Shown here: positions 17,577 through 29,826 of the stretch, one piece after another
How the letters are laid out: every line of letters starts with the position of its first letter
Numbering within the stretch: the first letter of the stretch is position 1
Assembly: GCA_016125155.1 (NCBI GenBank)
Contig: WGMI01000003.1
Coordinates: forward strand, 1 to 64,000
Length of the DNA: 64,000 nucleotides
Reading direction: 5' to 3'
Origin: a bacterium
GTDB taxonomy: Bacteria; Bacteroidota; Bacteroidia; Flavobacteriales; Schleiferiaceae
Made by a program: the position numbers and the translations under genes
Notes under the pieces: generated by a model
The model's database searches: none
What the model saw: the letters and a program-made list of their open reading frames with translations, nothing else
Told to the model about the DNA's origin: nothing

Positions 17577-18719
17577 ATGCCCTCCCTCGACCGAAACACC
17601 ATAACCCAAGCCCTGAGCAGCATCTCCGCCCACGGAATGCAACAGGACATCGTCAGCGCCGGCCACGTGCGCAACGTCCAAATCTTTGGAGATGAGGTCG
17701 AAATCGATGTGGTCTGTCCTTCGGCCGCGCTTGCGGTCAAGAAAAAACTCGAAGTCGACATCCTCGAGGCCATTCAGCAAAAAGTCTACGAAAAGGCCAA
17801 AGTCAAGGTGCGGGTTTCGGTGCTCGAGCAACCCGCGGCCCCCAGCATTCGCGGTCCCCAGTTGCCCGGGGTCAAGCACTTGATTGCCGTGGCTTCGGGC
17901 AAGGGCGGGGTAGGCAAATCGACCGTGGCCGCCAATTTGGCCGTGGCCCTGTCAAAAATGGGGTTCGCCACCGGGCTAATCGACGCCGACATCCACGGCC
18001 CTTCGATGCCGCTGATGTTCGATGCACTGAACGAACGGCCGGGCAGCATAGAAGTGGACGGAAAGCGATGGATGGATCCCGTCGAAGTGTACGGAGTCAA
18101 AATGCTTTCGATCGGCTTTTTTGCGGGCACCGATCAGGCCGTGGTGTGGAGGGGTCCAATGGCAACCAAGGCCCTACAGCAAATGATCGGCGAGACCTAT
18201 TGGGGCGAATTGGACTTTATGATCATCGACCTGCCCCCGGGCACGGGCGATGTTCACCTCAGTTTGGTCCAGGCCGTGCCTTTGAGTGGAGCCGTGATTG
18301 TGAGCACTCCCCAGCCCGTGGCCCTGGCCGATGCGCGCAAAGGCATTGCCATGTTCCAGATGGACGCCATCAACGTCCCCGTTTTGGGTTTGGTCGAAAA
18401 CATGGCATGGTTTAGCCCCCCCGATCAACCAGAAGTGCGCTTCCCCGTTTTTGGACAAGGGGGGGTTCGCCACCTTTCCGAACAAATGAACCTCCCGCTT
18501 CTGGCCGAAATCCCCTTGGTGCAGAGCATTCGCGAAGCCGGAGACGTAGGCCGACCCGCTGTACTTCAGGAAAATACCGAGGTTTCTCGCATTTTTCAGA
18601 CGCTCGCGGTCAATACCGTCGAACAACTCAGCATCCGCAACCAAACCCTGCCTCCAACCGAAGTGGTGCGCATTACCACCATGGCCGGTTGCGCCCCCAG
18701 AAAACAACCCCAGCACTGA
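17577..18719 (+). CDS. Mrp/NBP35 family iron-sulfur carrier ATPase
   Basis: A 380-residue P-loop ATPase of the Mrp/ApbC family, which carries [Fe-S] clusters to apoproteins. It starts with a MIP18-like (DUF59) domain (about 1-90), then the deviant Walker A SGKGGVGKST (about 107-116), and the Mrp signatures IDADIHGPSMP and DLPPGTGDVHLS. The CxxC that binds the cluster in many Mrp proteins is absent from its usual place: the VENMAWF block is followed by SPPDQPEVRFPVFG, as in many Bacteroidota members. I chose ATG 17577; a TTG 9 bases earlier is less likely. A TAATTTTG box precedes the ATG. Its stop overlaps the nifU-like start. Confidence 0.9.
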   Translation: MPSLDRNTITQALSSISAHGMQQDIVSAGHVRNVQIFGDEVEIDVVCPSAALAVKKKLEVDILEAIQQKVYEKAKVKVRVSVLEQPAAPSIRGPQLPGVKHLIAVASGKGGVGKSTVAANLAVALSKMGFATGLIDADIHGPSMPLMFDALNERPGSIEVDGKRWMDPVEVYGVKMLSIGFFAGTDQAVVWRGPMATKALQQMIGETYWGELDFMIIDLPPGTGDVHLSLVQAVPLSGAVIVSTPQPVALADARKGIAMFQMDAINVPVLGLVENMAWFSPPDQPEVRFPVFGQGGVRHLSEQMNLPLLAEIPLVQSIREAGDVGRPAVLQENTEVSRIFQTLAVNTVEQLSIRNQTLPPTEVVRITTMAGCAPRKQPQH

Positions 18720-18973
18720 TGTCCACGACCCTCGAACGCATTCAACAGGCACTGGACGAAATCCGCCCCTTCCTCAAAACCGACGGAGGCGACATTACCC
18801 TCGTGGAACTCCGAGACGATGGGGTGGCCGTGGTTCAGCTCCACGGCAACTGCATTGGCTGCAGCGTGAACCAGATGACCTTGCGCAACGGGGTCGAGGC
18901 CTCGATTCGCAGACACGCCCCCGAGGTAACCGGTGTCGTTGAAGTGGGGCTGGCCTCGGCGCGCACGCTCTAA
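18719..18973 (+). CDS. NifU C-terminal domain iron-sulfur scaffold protein
   Basis: An 84-residue protein consisting only of the NifU C-terminal domain. The cluster-binding cysteines C45 and C48 are in GNCIGCSVNQMTLRNGVE, and the block LKTDGGDITLVEL is also typical. It should hold a transient [4Fe-4S] cluster and pass it on, perhaps with the Mrp ATPase upstream. Its ATG overlaps the mrp TGA (TGATG), so the two are coupled. The frame is open 10 codons upstream, but those codons lie within mrp. Confidence 0.93.
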   Translation: MSTTLERIQQALDEIRPFLKTDGGDITLVELRDDGVAVVQLHGNCIGCSVNQMTLRNGVEASIRRHAPEVTGVVEVGLASARTL

Positions 18974-18982
18974 ATCGAAACC

Positions 18983-20830
18983 ATGGAGACCACCGATCTG
19001 CTCCAGGCCACCATCTTGTTTGCCGGCGATTCCGGAGACGGAATGCAGCTCACGGGATTTCAATTTTCGAACACCACCGCCTTTCAGGGCAACGACCTGA
19101 ATACCTTTCCCGACTTCCCCGCCGAAATCCGCGCCCCGGCCGGAACCGTATCCGGGGTTTCCGGATTCAAAATCCACTTTGGCAGCGTCGAAATCCACAC
19201 CCCCGGAGGTCATGCCGACACCTTGGTGGCCATGAACGCCGCGGCCTTGAAGAAGTACCTCGATGAAGTAAAGCCCCGCGGGTTGGTCGTGGTCAACCGA
19301 GGCGGATTTGATGCCAAAAACCTGCACCTCGCGGGTTATTCCGATGGGGCCCAGCCCCTTGAAGAAGCCAAAGCGCGCGGCTTCGAAGTCATTGAAGTCG
19401 ACATGAGCCGAATGGTGCGCGAAGCCCTGATCGATTCGGGTTTGGGGACGCGCGAAGCCGAACGCAGCAAAAACATGTTTGCGCTGGGATTGGTGTATTG
19501 GCTTTACCAAAGAGACCTCGGCCCCAGCGAGCGCTTTTTGGAGCAGCGCTTCTACAACAAGCCCGAAGTGCTTCAGGCCAATCTCAAGGTGCTCAAATCA
19601 GGCTACCACTACGGAGAAACCGCCGAAATCTTCAACCACCGCTACCACATCGGTCCAGCGGCGCTCCCCGCAGGGCGCTACCGCAACATCACGGGCAACG
19701 AAGGGCTGGCGCTCGGGCTGATCGCCGCCGCCGAAAAGGCTGGGCTTCGGTTGTTCTATGCGGGCTATCCCATTACCCCGGCCAGCGACATCCTGCACGA
19801 ACTCTCCAAGCACAAAGAGCGCGGGGTAATGAGTTTTCAGGCCGAAGACGAGATTGCTGCCGTTACTGCCGCCATTGGCGCGGCTTTTGGAGGGGGATTG
19901 GCCGTTACCGCCACCAGCGGACCCGGCATGGCGCTGAAAACCGAAGGCATTGGCCTGGCCATTATGCTCGAACTGCCTCTGGTGATTGTCAACGTACAGC
20001 GCGGCGGGCCGAGCACGGGTTTGCCCACCAAGACCGAGCAAAGCGATTTGTTCCAGGCCGTGCACGGGCGCAACGGAGAGGCTCCGCTCGTGGTGATGGC
20101 CGCTCAGTCGCCCCGCGACTGTTTTGAGGCAGCGTATCAGGCCTGCACTGTGGCGCTCGAACACATGGTGCCCGTCATTTTGCTCAGCGATGGCTACATC
20201 GGGAACGGAGCCGAGCCCTGGAAATTCCCGAGTGCAGAAGCGCTACCCCCTATTGTGCCCCCCTTGTTTCGGGAAGGAACCCCCTATCGCCCCTACGAAC
20301 GAGACGAAAACCACGTCCGCAGGTGGGCCTGGCCCGGACAAGAAGGAGCCCAGCACCGCATTGGCGGGCTTGAAAAACAAGACGGCAGCGGAAATGTGAG
20401 CTACGAAGCCGAAAACCACCAGCATATGGTGAAGACCCGAGCAGCCAAGGTGGAGCGGGTGGCGCAATTTGTGCCCGAAGCCCACATCGAATTGGGAGCG
20501 GAGCACCCGGATGTATTGGTCATCGGATGGGGGTCTACGCATGGGGCCATTCGGACGGCGGTTCAAAACCTCGTCGTAGCCGGAGCCTCCGTGGCCCAAG
20601 TGCATCTCAGACTGATCCACCCCTTTCCCCGCGGGCTCGAAAAACTATTGCTCCGCGCCAAAGCGGTTTTGGTCCCCGAGCTCAACCTGGGGCAGTTGCA
20701 CCCTCTGCTCCAGGCAACCTATCCCAAGGTCGATTTTCGCCCTCTTCACAAAATCAAAGGCCAGCCTTTTTTGGCCTCGGAAATTGAAGAGGTCATTGCC
20801 GAACTCTTGGCCACATTAGAAACTGTATGA
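18983..20830 (+). CDS. korA: 2-oxoacid:ferredoxin oxidoreductase, gamma-alpha fusion subunit
   Basis: A 615-residue subunit in which the gamma domain (about 1-190, with the glycine-rich GDSGDGMQLTG motif) is fused to the alpha domain (about 215-600). The alpha part has the conserved block AGYPITPASDILHEL and the domain VQRGGPSTGLPTKTEQSDL, typical of KorA-type 2-oxoglutarate ferredoxin oxidoreductases. With KorB it should convert a 2-oxoacid, CoA and ferredoxin to the acyl-CoA, CO2 and reduced ferredoxin; 2-oxoglutarate is most likely but the substrate is inferred from family only. It starts 9 bases after the NifU-like gene, which suits an enzyme that needs Fe-S clusters, and its stop overlaps the korB start. 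Confidence 0.93.
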   Translation: METTDLLQATILFAGDSGDGMQLTGFQFSNTTAFQGNDLNTFPDFPAEIRAPAGTVSGVSGFKIHFGSVEIHTPGGHADTLVAMNAAALKKYLDEVKPRGLVVVNRGGFDAKNLHLAGYSDGAQPLEEAKARGFEVIEVDMSRMVREALIDSGLGTREAERSKNMFALGLVYWLYQRDLGPSERFLEQRFYNKPEVLQANLKVLKSGYHYGETAEIFNHRYHIGPAALPAGRYRNITGNEGLALGLIAAAEKAGLRLFYAGYPITPASDILHELSKHKERGVMSFQAEDEIAAVTAAIGAAFGGGLAVTATSGPGMALKTEGIGLAIMLELPLVIVNVQRGGPSTGLPTKTEQSDLFQAVHGRNGEAPLVVMAAQSPRDCFEAAYQACTVALEHMVPVILLSDGYIGNGAEPWKFPSAEALPPIVPPLFREGTPYRPYERDENHVRRWAWPGQEGAQHRIGGLEKQDGSGNVSYEAENHQHMVKTRAAKVERVAQFVPEAHIELGAEHPDVLVIGWGSTHGAIRTAVQNLVVAGASVAQVHLRLIHPFPRGLEKLLLRAKAVLVPELNLGQLHPLLQATYPKVDFRPLHKIKGQPFLASEIEEVIAELLATLETV

Positions 20831-21840
20831 ACCCTCTAACGGCCCCGGATTTTACTTCCGATCAGGACGTGCGCTGGTGCCCCGGTTGCGGGGACTACAG
20901 CATTTTGAAGCAGGTCCAGACCATTCTGCCCGAACTCGGCCGCAGCCCGAGCGAAACGGTCTTTGTATCGGGCATCGGCTGCTCGAGCCGATTTCCTTAT
21001 TATTTGAACACCTACGGTTTGCACGGCATTCACGGACGGGCCACTTCTATTGCCTCGGGGCTCAAAATGCTCCGGCCCGAACTCAGCGTTTGGGTGATAA
21101 CCGGAGATGGGGATGGGCTCTCGATCGGGGGCAACCAGCTCATCCATTTGTTGCGCCGCAACCTCGATCTGCAGATTCTGTTGTTCAACAACGAAATCTA
21201 CGGACTCACCAAGGGACAATTCAGCCCCACGTCCGAATTGGGCAAACACACCAAGTCGAGTCCCTGGGGCAGCATTGACCATCCGTTCAATCCATTGGCG
21301 CTTGCGCTCGGAGCCGATGCCACGTTTGTGGCCCGCGGACTCGATCGGGATCCGGTGCATTTGCGGGGGGTTCTCAAGGCGGCTGCCGCCCACCGGGGCA
21401 GTTCGCTGGTCGAGATTTATCAGAACTGCAATGTGTTCAACGACGGGGCTTTCGAACCCTATTCGGACAAAAAACTGCGCGATCTGAGCCGTTTAATGCT
21501 CGAATCTGGTCAGCCTTTGCGCTATGGTGCCGAAGGCGAATGGGGGATTGTGCTCGACGGATTGCAGCCCAAAGTGGTTTCCATGGCAGACTACAGTTTG
21601 AACGACTTGTGGATCCACCAACCTGAAGACCGCACCAAGGCCTGGATACTCAGCCGCTTCTTCGACGAACCCATCGGCGAGAACGCCCTGCCTCGTCCCT
21701 TTGGGATGCTGTATGCTGAAGACCGGCCGCGGTACGAGGAATTGCTCCACGGCCAATTGAACGCAGCCCGGGACGCCCGGCCAAAACAGACGTTGGACGA
21801 GCTCTTGGCGGGTCACAACACCTGGACTTTAGAAGGCTAA
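20827..21840 (+). CDS. korB: 2-oxoacid:ferredoxin oxidoreductase, beta subunit
   Basis: A 337-residue thiamine diphosphate-binding beta subunit. It starts with RWCPGCGDYSILKQVQ (about residues 14-29), and the ThDP/Mg2+ site is in the ITGDGDGLSIGGNQ block with the downstream NNEIYGLTKGQFSPTS motif. It carries Cys in WCPGCG and CxxC-like features near the N-terminus used for the [4Fe-4S] cluster. It pairs with the fused gamma-alpha subunit upstream; the start overlaps that gene by 4 bases (ATGA). Length matches the KorB family. Confidence 0.93.
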   Translation: MNPLTAPDFTSDQDVRWCPGCGDYSILKQVQTILPELGRSPSETVFVSGIGCSSRFPYYLNTYGLHGIHGRATSIASGLKMLRPELSVWVITGDGDGLSIGGNQLIHLLRRNLDLQILLFNNEIYGLTKGQFSPTSELGKHTKSSPWGSIDHPFNPLALALGADATFVARGLDRDPVHLRGVLKAAAAHRGSSLVEIYQNCNVFNDGAFEPYSDKKLRDLSRLMLESGQPLRYGAEGEWGIVLDGLQPKVVSMADYSLNDLWIHQPEDRTKAWILSRFFDEPIGENALPRPFGMLYAEDRPRYEELLHGQLNAARDARPKQTLDELLAGHNTWTLEG

Positions 21841-22079
21841 AGCCCTCTTGTTTTTCACGTCAAACCGCTGGATCCCCCATAAAGGACCTCCGGCAGTTTT
21901 TCATTTATTGTGACTCCTTGTTATTCAAACGGTTCGATTTGCCGAAGCGTCCTGCGATGTTTCCATCACCCGCCGATAAAGTTGTCAACAATCCATTTTT
22001 GAAAAAATATGCAATGAATTGGACTACATTTTTATTCAAGAACAAATTATCTTCGCGGCGCTCCAATCCATCTATCTCC

Positions 22080-25000
22080 ATGAAAAAGCACATACTCTTC
22101 GTCTTAGGCCTTGTGGGACTGGGTATTACCAGTTCGGCCCCGATCTATGCCCAAACGACCTTGTCGGTGGGCGATCTCGCCGTGGTGCGGTATTCGGCAG
22201 AAAGCAATGCCACCAACATCGACCAATTCGCCTTTGTCCCCTTTGTAGACTTGAGTCCGGGCACGGTGATTCGGTTTACCGACTGCGGTTGGCAAAACTC
22301 CATTTCGGGTTTCCGTCCGCGCACGGCCAACGAAGACACCTTGCGGTGGACCAACAGCACCGGGGGCACCATTGCTGCGGGAACGGTCATTTACATCAAC
22401 ATCGACTACACGGCCGCAGCGGGCATGGCGGCCACGACCAACGTCGGTACCGCCCGGGCTTCGAACAGCTTTAACCTCCAAGACGGGGGGGACCAAATCT
22501 TTGCCTTTCAGGGCAATTTCTCAAGCCCCAGCCTCGTTTTTGGGATCAACTTTGACTTTACCGATGGCCTTCCTTGGCGGTTAACCGACGCCAACAATGA
22601 AAATTCCTCGAATTTACCCGCCGCGTTGAACGTCAGCGGGGGGAATCTGGGGTTTGCTTCGGCAGAACGCGACAATGGGGCCTTTGAAGACCTCCGCACC
22701 GCGGCATCGGTGGCCCAAATGCGCTCGGCCATTCTCGACGAACGCGCTTGGTACATCACCGACACCCACGCCAATATGCTGGCCTTCAGCAGCAGCGCTT
22801 TTACCTTCAACTTCACCCCGACGCTGACGGTGGGCGATGTGATGGTTTCGGGCTACCGCAGCGACGCTTCTCAGGGCTTTAGCTTCGTCACCTGGGTCGC
22901 TATCCCCAACGGGGCTTCGATGAACTTCACCGACTACGGCTGGAGATTGAATACCACCGCCTTTCAAGGCATTGCCCACGGCAACGACGGCTACGGCACT
23001 TGGACCAACACCACGGGTTCTCCCATTGCTGTGGGAACCCAAATCGTCGTCGACCTCGGAGCGGGTACCGCCGATTTGGGAACTTGGACCAGCTATGCCG
23101 GGGTAGGAGGAAACTTCACCATTCAGGAAGGTGACCAGCTCTTTGTTTTTGAAGGTTCGCTCCGCAACCCCAATTTGGTCTATGGGGCCAACTGGGACAG
23201 CCAGAACAACTCGGCCTGGGGCATAACCGATGCCGGGGCCACGAATACCAACCAGAGCAATTTGCCCGCCGCGCTCAACGGGCTTCACGGCAACATCGGG
23301 TTTGCCAGCCGTCAAGACAATGGAGCATATGAAGATTACCGCGGTGCCATTTCGGTGGCCTCGATGAAGGATGCGGTATCCAGCACGCGTTCTTGGCGCA
23401 GAAACGACAACTCGATTGTGCTTTCGAGCCAAGACTTTAATACCGCCGAGGTATTCCAATTTGCCGTGGGCGATGTAATGATCCACGCATACCGCAGCAC
23501 CGCCAACAATGGATTCTCGTTCATCACCTGGGTCGATATCCCGAACGGGGGCGCTCTGAACTTCACGGATTACGGGTACACCAGCAGTTCCAACAGTTTT
23601 ATCAACTTCACTTCGAGCACCGATGGATGGATCCGCTAGACCAATACTACCGGCTCGCCCATTGTGGCCGGAAGCGTCGTAAGCATCGATGTGGTGACCA
23701 ATACCGCCAGTCAGGGTACCGTGGTCAATCCGACCCCTACAGGTGGCACTTTCACCGTCAACTCGGGCGACCAACTCTTTATCTACGAAGGCCATTTGAG
23801 CGCTCCCAATTTGATTTACGGCATCGATTGGGACGACGCCAACCTCGCTGCTTGGGCTACCAATCCTGTTTCGACGACTTCCCCTTCGGCCTCCAATCTG
23901 CCCCCGGCTTTGAATGTGGCCAACGGCAACCTCGGTTTTACAAGCAGGGTCAACAACGGTGCCTACGAAGACGTTCGCCGTGCTGCCAGCCTGTCCGATG
24001 CCAAAACGGCCATGAGCTCTACCCGGAGCTGGTCGCGCACCACTGCGGGCATTGCCTACGATTTGAGCAGCTACAATTTCTCGGCGTCCAATGGACTCAC
24101 CATCGGTGATGTGATGATTTCCGGCTACCGCAGCGATGCCGACAATGGGTTCACTTTTGTGACCTGGATTGATATCCCGAACGGGGCGCAACTGGTGTTT
24201 ACCGACTACGGTTACACGAATGCGACCAATGCGTTTCAAGCTATTCGCAGAGACTTCGACGGCTATGTGGTGTGGACCAACAGCACAGGCAATATGCTTC
24301 CCGCCGGCACCAATGTGTCGATCAACCTGGTGACGAACACGGCCACCACAGGCAGCATCGTGAACACGGCCCCCGTTGGCGGAATCATGACCATCCAGGA
24401 CGGGGACCAGGTTTTCGTCTTTGAGGGCAACTTGAGCACCCCCTCCTTGTTGTTTGGCATCAACTGGGACAGCCAAGACAATGCCGCATGGAGCATGAAC
24501 AATCCAGGAACTACCAGTACTACCCAATCCAATTTGCCCCCGGCGCTCAACATGGCTTACGGCAACTTTGGCTTCACCAGCCGTCTCGACAACGGCAAGT
24601 ACGAAGACCTGCGCAACTATGCGAGTATGGCGGAATACAAGGACGCGGTGGTCAACGTCCGTTCTTGGTACCGCAGCGACGGGTATTTTGGACTGAACAG
24701 CACAGCCTTTACGCCGGGTTCCGCCCCTCAATTCGGACTGGCTGCCGCCCAAATTACCGCCTACCGTAGCGATGCCCCCAACGGTTTTGCCTTTGTGGTT
24801 TGGGAAGAAATCCCCGATGGGGCCGGTCTGAATTTTACCGACTATGGCTGGAGAAACGCCACCCAGGATTTCCAATCTCAGGCGCGCAGTACCGATGGGT
24901 ATGTCCGCTGGAACAACAGCACGGGTTCTCCCATCGTTCCCGGAACCGTGATTTCGATTGATTTGGTTTCCAACACCGCGAGCTTGGGTTCGGTTGTCAA

Positions 25001-26933
25001 TTCCACCCCCATCGGCGGTACCATGACCATTCAGGACGGCGATCAGATCTTTATTTACGAAGGGCCGCTGGGCGCCGCCAACTTGTTGTACGGCATCGAC
25101 TTCGACAATGCAAACAGCGCCCCTTGGGCCACTTCGAATGCCGACAACACCAACAAGAACATTTCCAATCTTCCGACCGCGCTGAGCAGCGCCCCCAACA
25201 ACCTTGGGTTCAACAGCCGTCTCGACAATGGCCAATACACGGGCAGCCGTTCAAACAACTCGGTGAGTGGATTCAAGAACCTCGTGTCCACCACGGGGCA
25301 GTGGACCCGCAGCGATGCCACCCAATTCAATCCGTTCGATTTGACGCCTTTCACCTATGTCAATTCGATTTGGAACGGTGTGGTATGGTCGGCCGATGTG
25401 CCCGATGCCACGACTGGAGCCATGAGCTTTTATGTAGAAAACGGAATCTACAACGTTGCAGGCGAAGTCAATGTGGGCTCGATGATCCTCAACACGACCA
25501 CTACCTTGAACATCTTGCCGAATGCCGTTTTCACGGTGTTTGATACGCTGGAAGACCTCGGTGCCGACATCAACATCTTGGCCGACAGCACGGGTTATGG
25601 TCAATACATCGGCAACGCCATCGATGCCGACATTCAACAGAATTTCAACCTGCCCACAGGTCGCTATATTCTGATGGGTAGCCCCGTCAACAGCACCTTC
25701 GCCACCTTGTTGTCCGATTGGAGCATTGTGAACTACGCCAGCCACAACAGTCCTTCGGTCTACACCTACAACGGCAACTACGTCGCGGTTCCTTCGGCCG
25801 CCACCGCTCGGACGGTCGGCCATGGATTTACAGTCTACGGAGGCGCAAATGCCTTTGGCACTTTTAGCCCGGTCAACACCCTGGTCGAAGTGAGTGGCAC
25901 AACCCAGGCGGGCAGCTTTAGCGTTCCCACCAACCTCACCATCGGCACCAGCCCCTTCGGCTATACCGGAGGTGCGAACGGCTGGAACCTGATTTCGAAC
26001 CCCTACCCTTGTGGCGTGGATGCCACCGAGGCCATCGAACACAATGCCGTGACCGATCCGGACTTTAGCGGTACCATCTACGGTTGGGATGGCACCTCAT
26101 ACCAATCGCGCAACACCTTGGGCATCGGTGGATTTACGACCATTCGTCCCTTCCAGGCCTTCTGGACCCAGCAGGTCGCCCTCGGATCGGACGACTTCCG
26201 CTTCAATCCCGACATGCGCAGCGGTTCTACGGCACCCTTCACCAAGACCTCAACCTCTTCGGTGCCCACCTTGGCGCTCAAGACCCTGTGGAAAAACGGA
26301 TACGAAGAGCGCACCTACATCGCTTTTGCCGCCGGGGCCACCGACGCCTTCGATGAACAACTCGACGGCATCAAATTCAAGACGGCCACACCAGGTTATG
26401 CGCATTTGATGAGCTACAGCAGCGATGGCGAAGCACTCGACATCAACGTACAGGGAACCATGTCTGCCAATTGGTCGGTGCCTGTAGGATTCGACAGCCC
26501 CGAAGCCGGAGCCTACACCATCGCTTTTGAACGCGATCAGTTGCCATCGAACTACAAATTGGTACTGGAAGACTTGGTGGCCAATACGCTCCATCCGGTC
26601 GAACAAGGCGATTACAGCTTCCAGCACGTACCCGGCAGTCTGCAAAAGCGCTTTGTGCTCCATGTAGGCGCTCTCGGCTTGAATGCGGAAGAACTGCCGC
26701 AAACGGCCACAGGAATCGAAAGCTATTTCGCCAATGGATTGCTCGAAATGGAGATCGTCCGCCTGCCTCAAGACCGCCGCTTGATGGTGCTCGACGCCGC
26801 GGGCCGCGTACTCCACTCAGAGGTACTCAAAGCGGGCAGCTACCACCACAGTGTTTCGGTGAGCGGTCTGCGCCCCGGATTGTACATCGTAGCGGTGGAA
26901 GGAATGAGCGCCCAAAAGCTGATGGTGCGCTAA
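22080..26933 (+). pseudogene. Giant five-repeat T9SS protein gene interrupted by an amber codon
   Basis: A single reading frame of 1618 codons runs from the ATG at 22080 (signal peptide MKKHILFVLGLVGLGITSS...YAQ) to 26933, broken only by TAG at 23637-23639 (codon 520). Five repeats of about 170 residues follow the pattern VGDVMISGYRSD..NGF.FVTW..IPNGA...FTDYGW. In the other repeats the amber position is Trp (RWNNSTGSP, RWTNSTGG, VWTNSTGN), so one TGG to TAG change explains it. After the repeats comes a beta-rich region (about 1130-1500) and a T9SS type A sorting domain (LPQDRRLMVLDAAGRVL to LMVR). Without the sorting domain, the truncated product would not be displayed, unless the codon is read through. 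A rho-independent terminator follows. Confidence 0.85.
23637..23639 (+). other. In-frame amber codon (predicted Trp to stop)
   Basis: TAG in the same frame as the rest of the gene, in the position where the other repeats have TGG. No frameshift is present on either side. Confidence 0.85.
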
Positions 26934-26953
26934 GCGCAGTGAACGGTACACAG

Positions 26954-26988
26954 ACCCCCGGCTTGGAAACGAGTCGGGGGTTTTTTTT
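26954..26988 (+). terminator. Rho-independent terminator after the giant T9SS gene
   Basis: A CCCCCG/CGGGGG stem with extra pairs and an 8-base loop is followed by eight T residues, about 20 bases after the stop codon at 26933. Confidence 0.9.
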
Positions 26989-27129
26989 ACGGGCAAGGTT
27001 CTGCAGGCCTTGAGGGGTCTGATGGGAAAACCGACATCCCACTTTGTCCCGAGTAGCCTTTTAAGCCGGTGCACGGTACCCAGAGAGCAGCGGTCCCGCC
27101 GTTCCTTTATTCACGTGCTTGGGTTCCTA

Positions 27130-27520
27130 TACACAGCATCCGGATTTGGAATAATCCACAGCGTGCATGCCTTACAGGAAGAGACCTGTATTTTTTGTAA
27201 CCCCCATCGCCAATCCTGTACCCAGAATCCGGGTTTGGAATAATCCACAGCGTGCGCTGGTTACAGGAGGAGACCTTTATTCTTTGTAACCCCTATCGCG
27301 AATCCTGTACCCAGAATCCGGATTTGGAATAATCCTTAGAATGAATGCGTTGCGGGAAGAGACCTGTATTCGTCGCAACCCCCATCGCGAATCCTGTACC
27401 CAGAATCCGGATTTGGAATAATCTTCAGTGTGCGCCTTTACGCAAAGAACTTAGATTCCAATCAAGGCTACTCCCAAGCGCCACATCCATCTTTTACCCA
27501 GATTCTGAATAATCCTAATA
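27130..27520. repeat. 89-bp tandem repeat array with conserved hairpin
   Basis: Three full copies with exactly 89-base spacing start at 27140, 27229 and 27318, each beginning CCGGATTTGGAATAAT or a close variant; a fourth starts at 27407 and decays after about 35 bases, and a remnant follows near 27496. A partial copy also precedes the first. Each full unit has a stem whose arms change together: TTACA/TGTAA in copy 1, GGTTACA/TGTAACC in copy 2, GTTGCG/CGCAAC in copy 3. AATCCGGATT, a 10-base palindrome, crosses the unit boundary. No open frame spans the array. It sits between two convergent genes, after a terminator, and could be a structured RNA, a protein-binding array or a degenerated mobile element. 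Confidence 0.85.
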
Positions 27521-27825
27521 GTCAAACATTTACAATACACCAGCGCTTTCGACTCGACCCACCCGCCGACCGGCCAGACTCCTTCGGGCGTTGGGGCGAA
27601 CCGCCTCAGTCTCGGGAGTCCATTGTGAAACAGAAGGCTCCCTTCCCTCCGGTGTTCCGCCATCCAAACCGACAAACACAAAGCGCAATAGAACCCACCC
27701 CCGCCAAGAACACCAATCCAAAAAACCCTGTAAACAAGCCTTTCCCGTTCAAAAACCGGTTTTACGCCCTTTTCTCATCTCAGCCCCGCTCCAGTGCAAA
27801 TCCTATCTGTCCTGTCAGAAATCAC
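27521..27825. other. Intergenic stretch, nothing recognised
   Basis: About 300 bases between the repeat array and the accC stop codon. Both strands have open frames, but their translations look like non-coding sequence (Pro/Arg/Ser-rich, no domain pattern). No promoter or terminator was seen. Confidence 0.4.
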
Positions 27826-29166
<1,341 letters not shown>

Positions 29167-29185
29167 GACTGGTGGATTGAGAATC

Positions 29186-29698
29186 TCAGGAAGGATCGAT
29201 TAAAAACAAAGGCTGGTCGTACTCGACCGGAGTTTGATCGTCGATCAACACCTTGACCACCTTTCCGCTGATCTCTGATTCGATTTCGTTGAAGAGCTTC
29301 ATCGCCTCGATGATGCAGACCACATCGCCCTGTTTGATCTCGGTTCCAACGGTCACAAAGGGATCCTTATCGGGGCTGGGACGGCGATACACCGTGCCAA
29401 TCATCGGGCTTTTGACCGCTACATAGCGGCTCATATCCTCTTCGGACGAAGCCGAAACAGAAACGGGTGTCGATGCAATAGGTGCCGTGCCCACCGGACT
29501 TTGAGCGGCTGCCGGAGCTCCAGAGATTACGGGAACTACCATGGGCGGCGGAGCAGGTAAGGCCCCCATGGCTTCGTAGTGAACCGCGTCGGGCGAGGTT
29601 TTGATGGTGATGGTGAACTCCTCGGTTTCGAGGTGCACTTCGCTGGCACCCGAGCGCGCCACAAACTTGATGAGGTTCTGTATTTCCTTGAGATCCAT
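29186..29698 (-). CDS. accB: Biotin carboxyl carrier protein of acetyl-CoA carboxylase
   Basis: A 170-residue carrier protein. The N-terminal helix (about 1-45) is followed by a Pro/Ala-rich flexible linker (about 46-90) and a biotinyl domain (about 93-168) with the biotinylated Lys134 in the EAMKLFNEI motif. It carries the carboxylated biotin between AccC and the carboxyltransferase. I chose the ATG at 29698 because the sequence [13 protein letters not shown] matches AccB N-termini; the frame runs 16 codons further upstream without homology. It is directly followed by accC. Confidence 0.97.
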   Translation of the reverse strand: MDLKEIQNLIKFVARSGASEVHLETEEFTITIKTSPDAVHYEAMGALPAPPPMVVPVISGAPAAAQSPVGTAPIASTPVSVSASSEEDMSRYVAVKSPMIGTVYRRPSPDKDPFVTVGTEIKQGDVVCIIEAMKLFNEIESEISGKVVKVLIDDQTPVEYDQPLFLIDPS

Positions 29699-29826
29699 AG
29701 GTGTTTGACGTCTTGTTTTACAACCACTTGATTTGAAGCATCCCACTTTGTGGCTTCAAACCACACTCCCCTTTCTGCATGGCGGAGCGACTTTTTCCGA
29801 TTTGTCCGCGCTGAAAGTACAAAAAC

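Noticed and set aside
22614-25235. 873-codon open frame on the minus strand opposite the giant T9SS gene
   Set aside because: It mirrors the repeats of the plus-strand gene, carries low-complexity VG/HG-type sequence, lacks a domain and has no upstream signals; it is an antisense shadow in GC-rich DNA.
27140-27495. CRISPR array
   Set aside because: The repeats abut directly and the whole 89-base unit is repeated, so there are no unique spacers; no cas genes are present.
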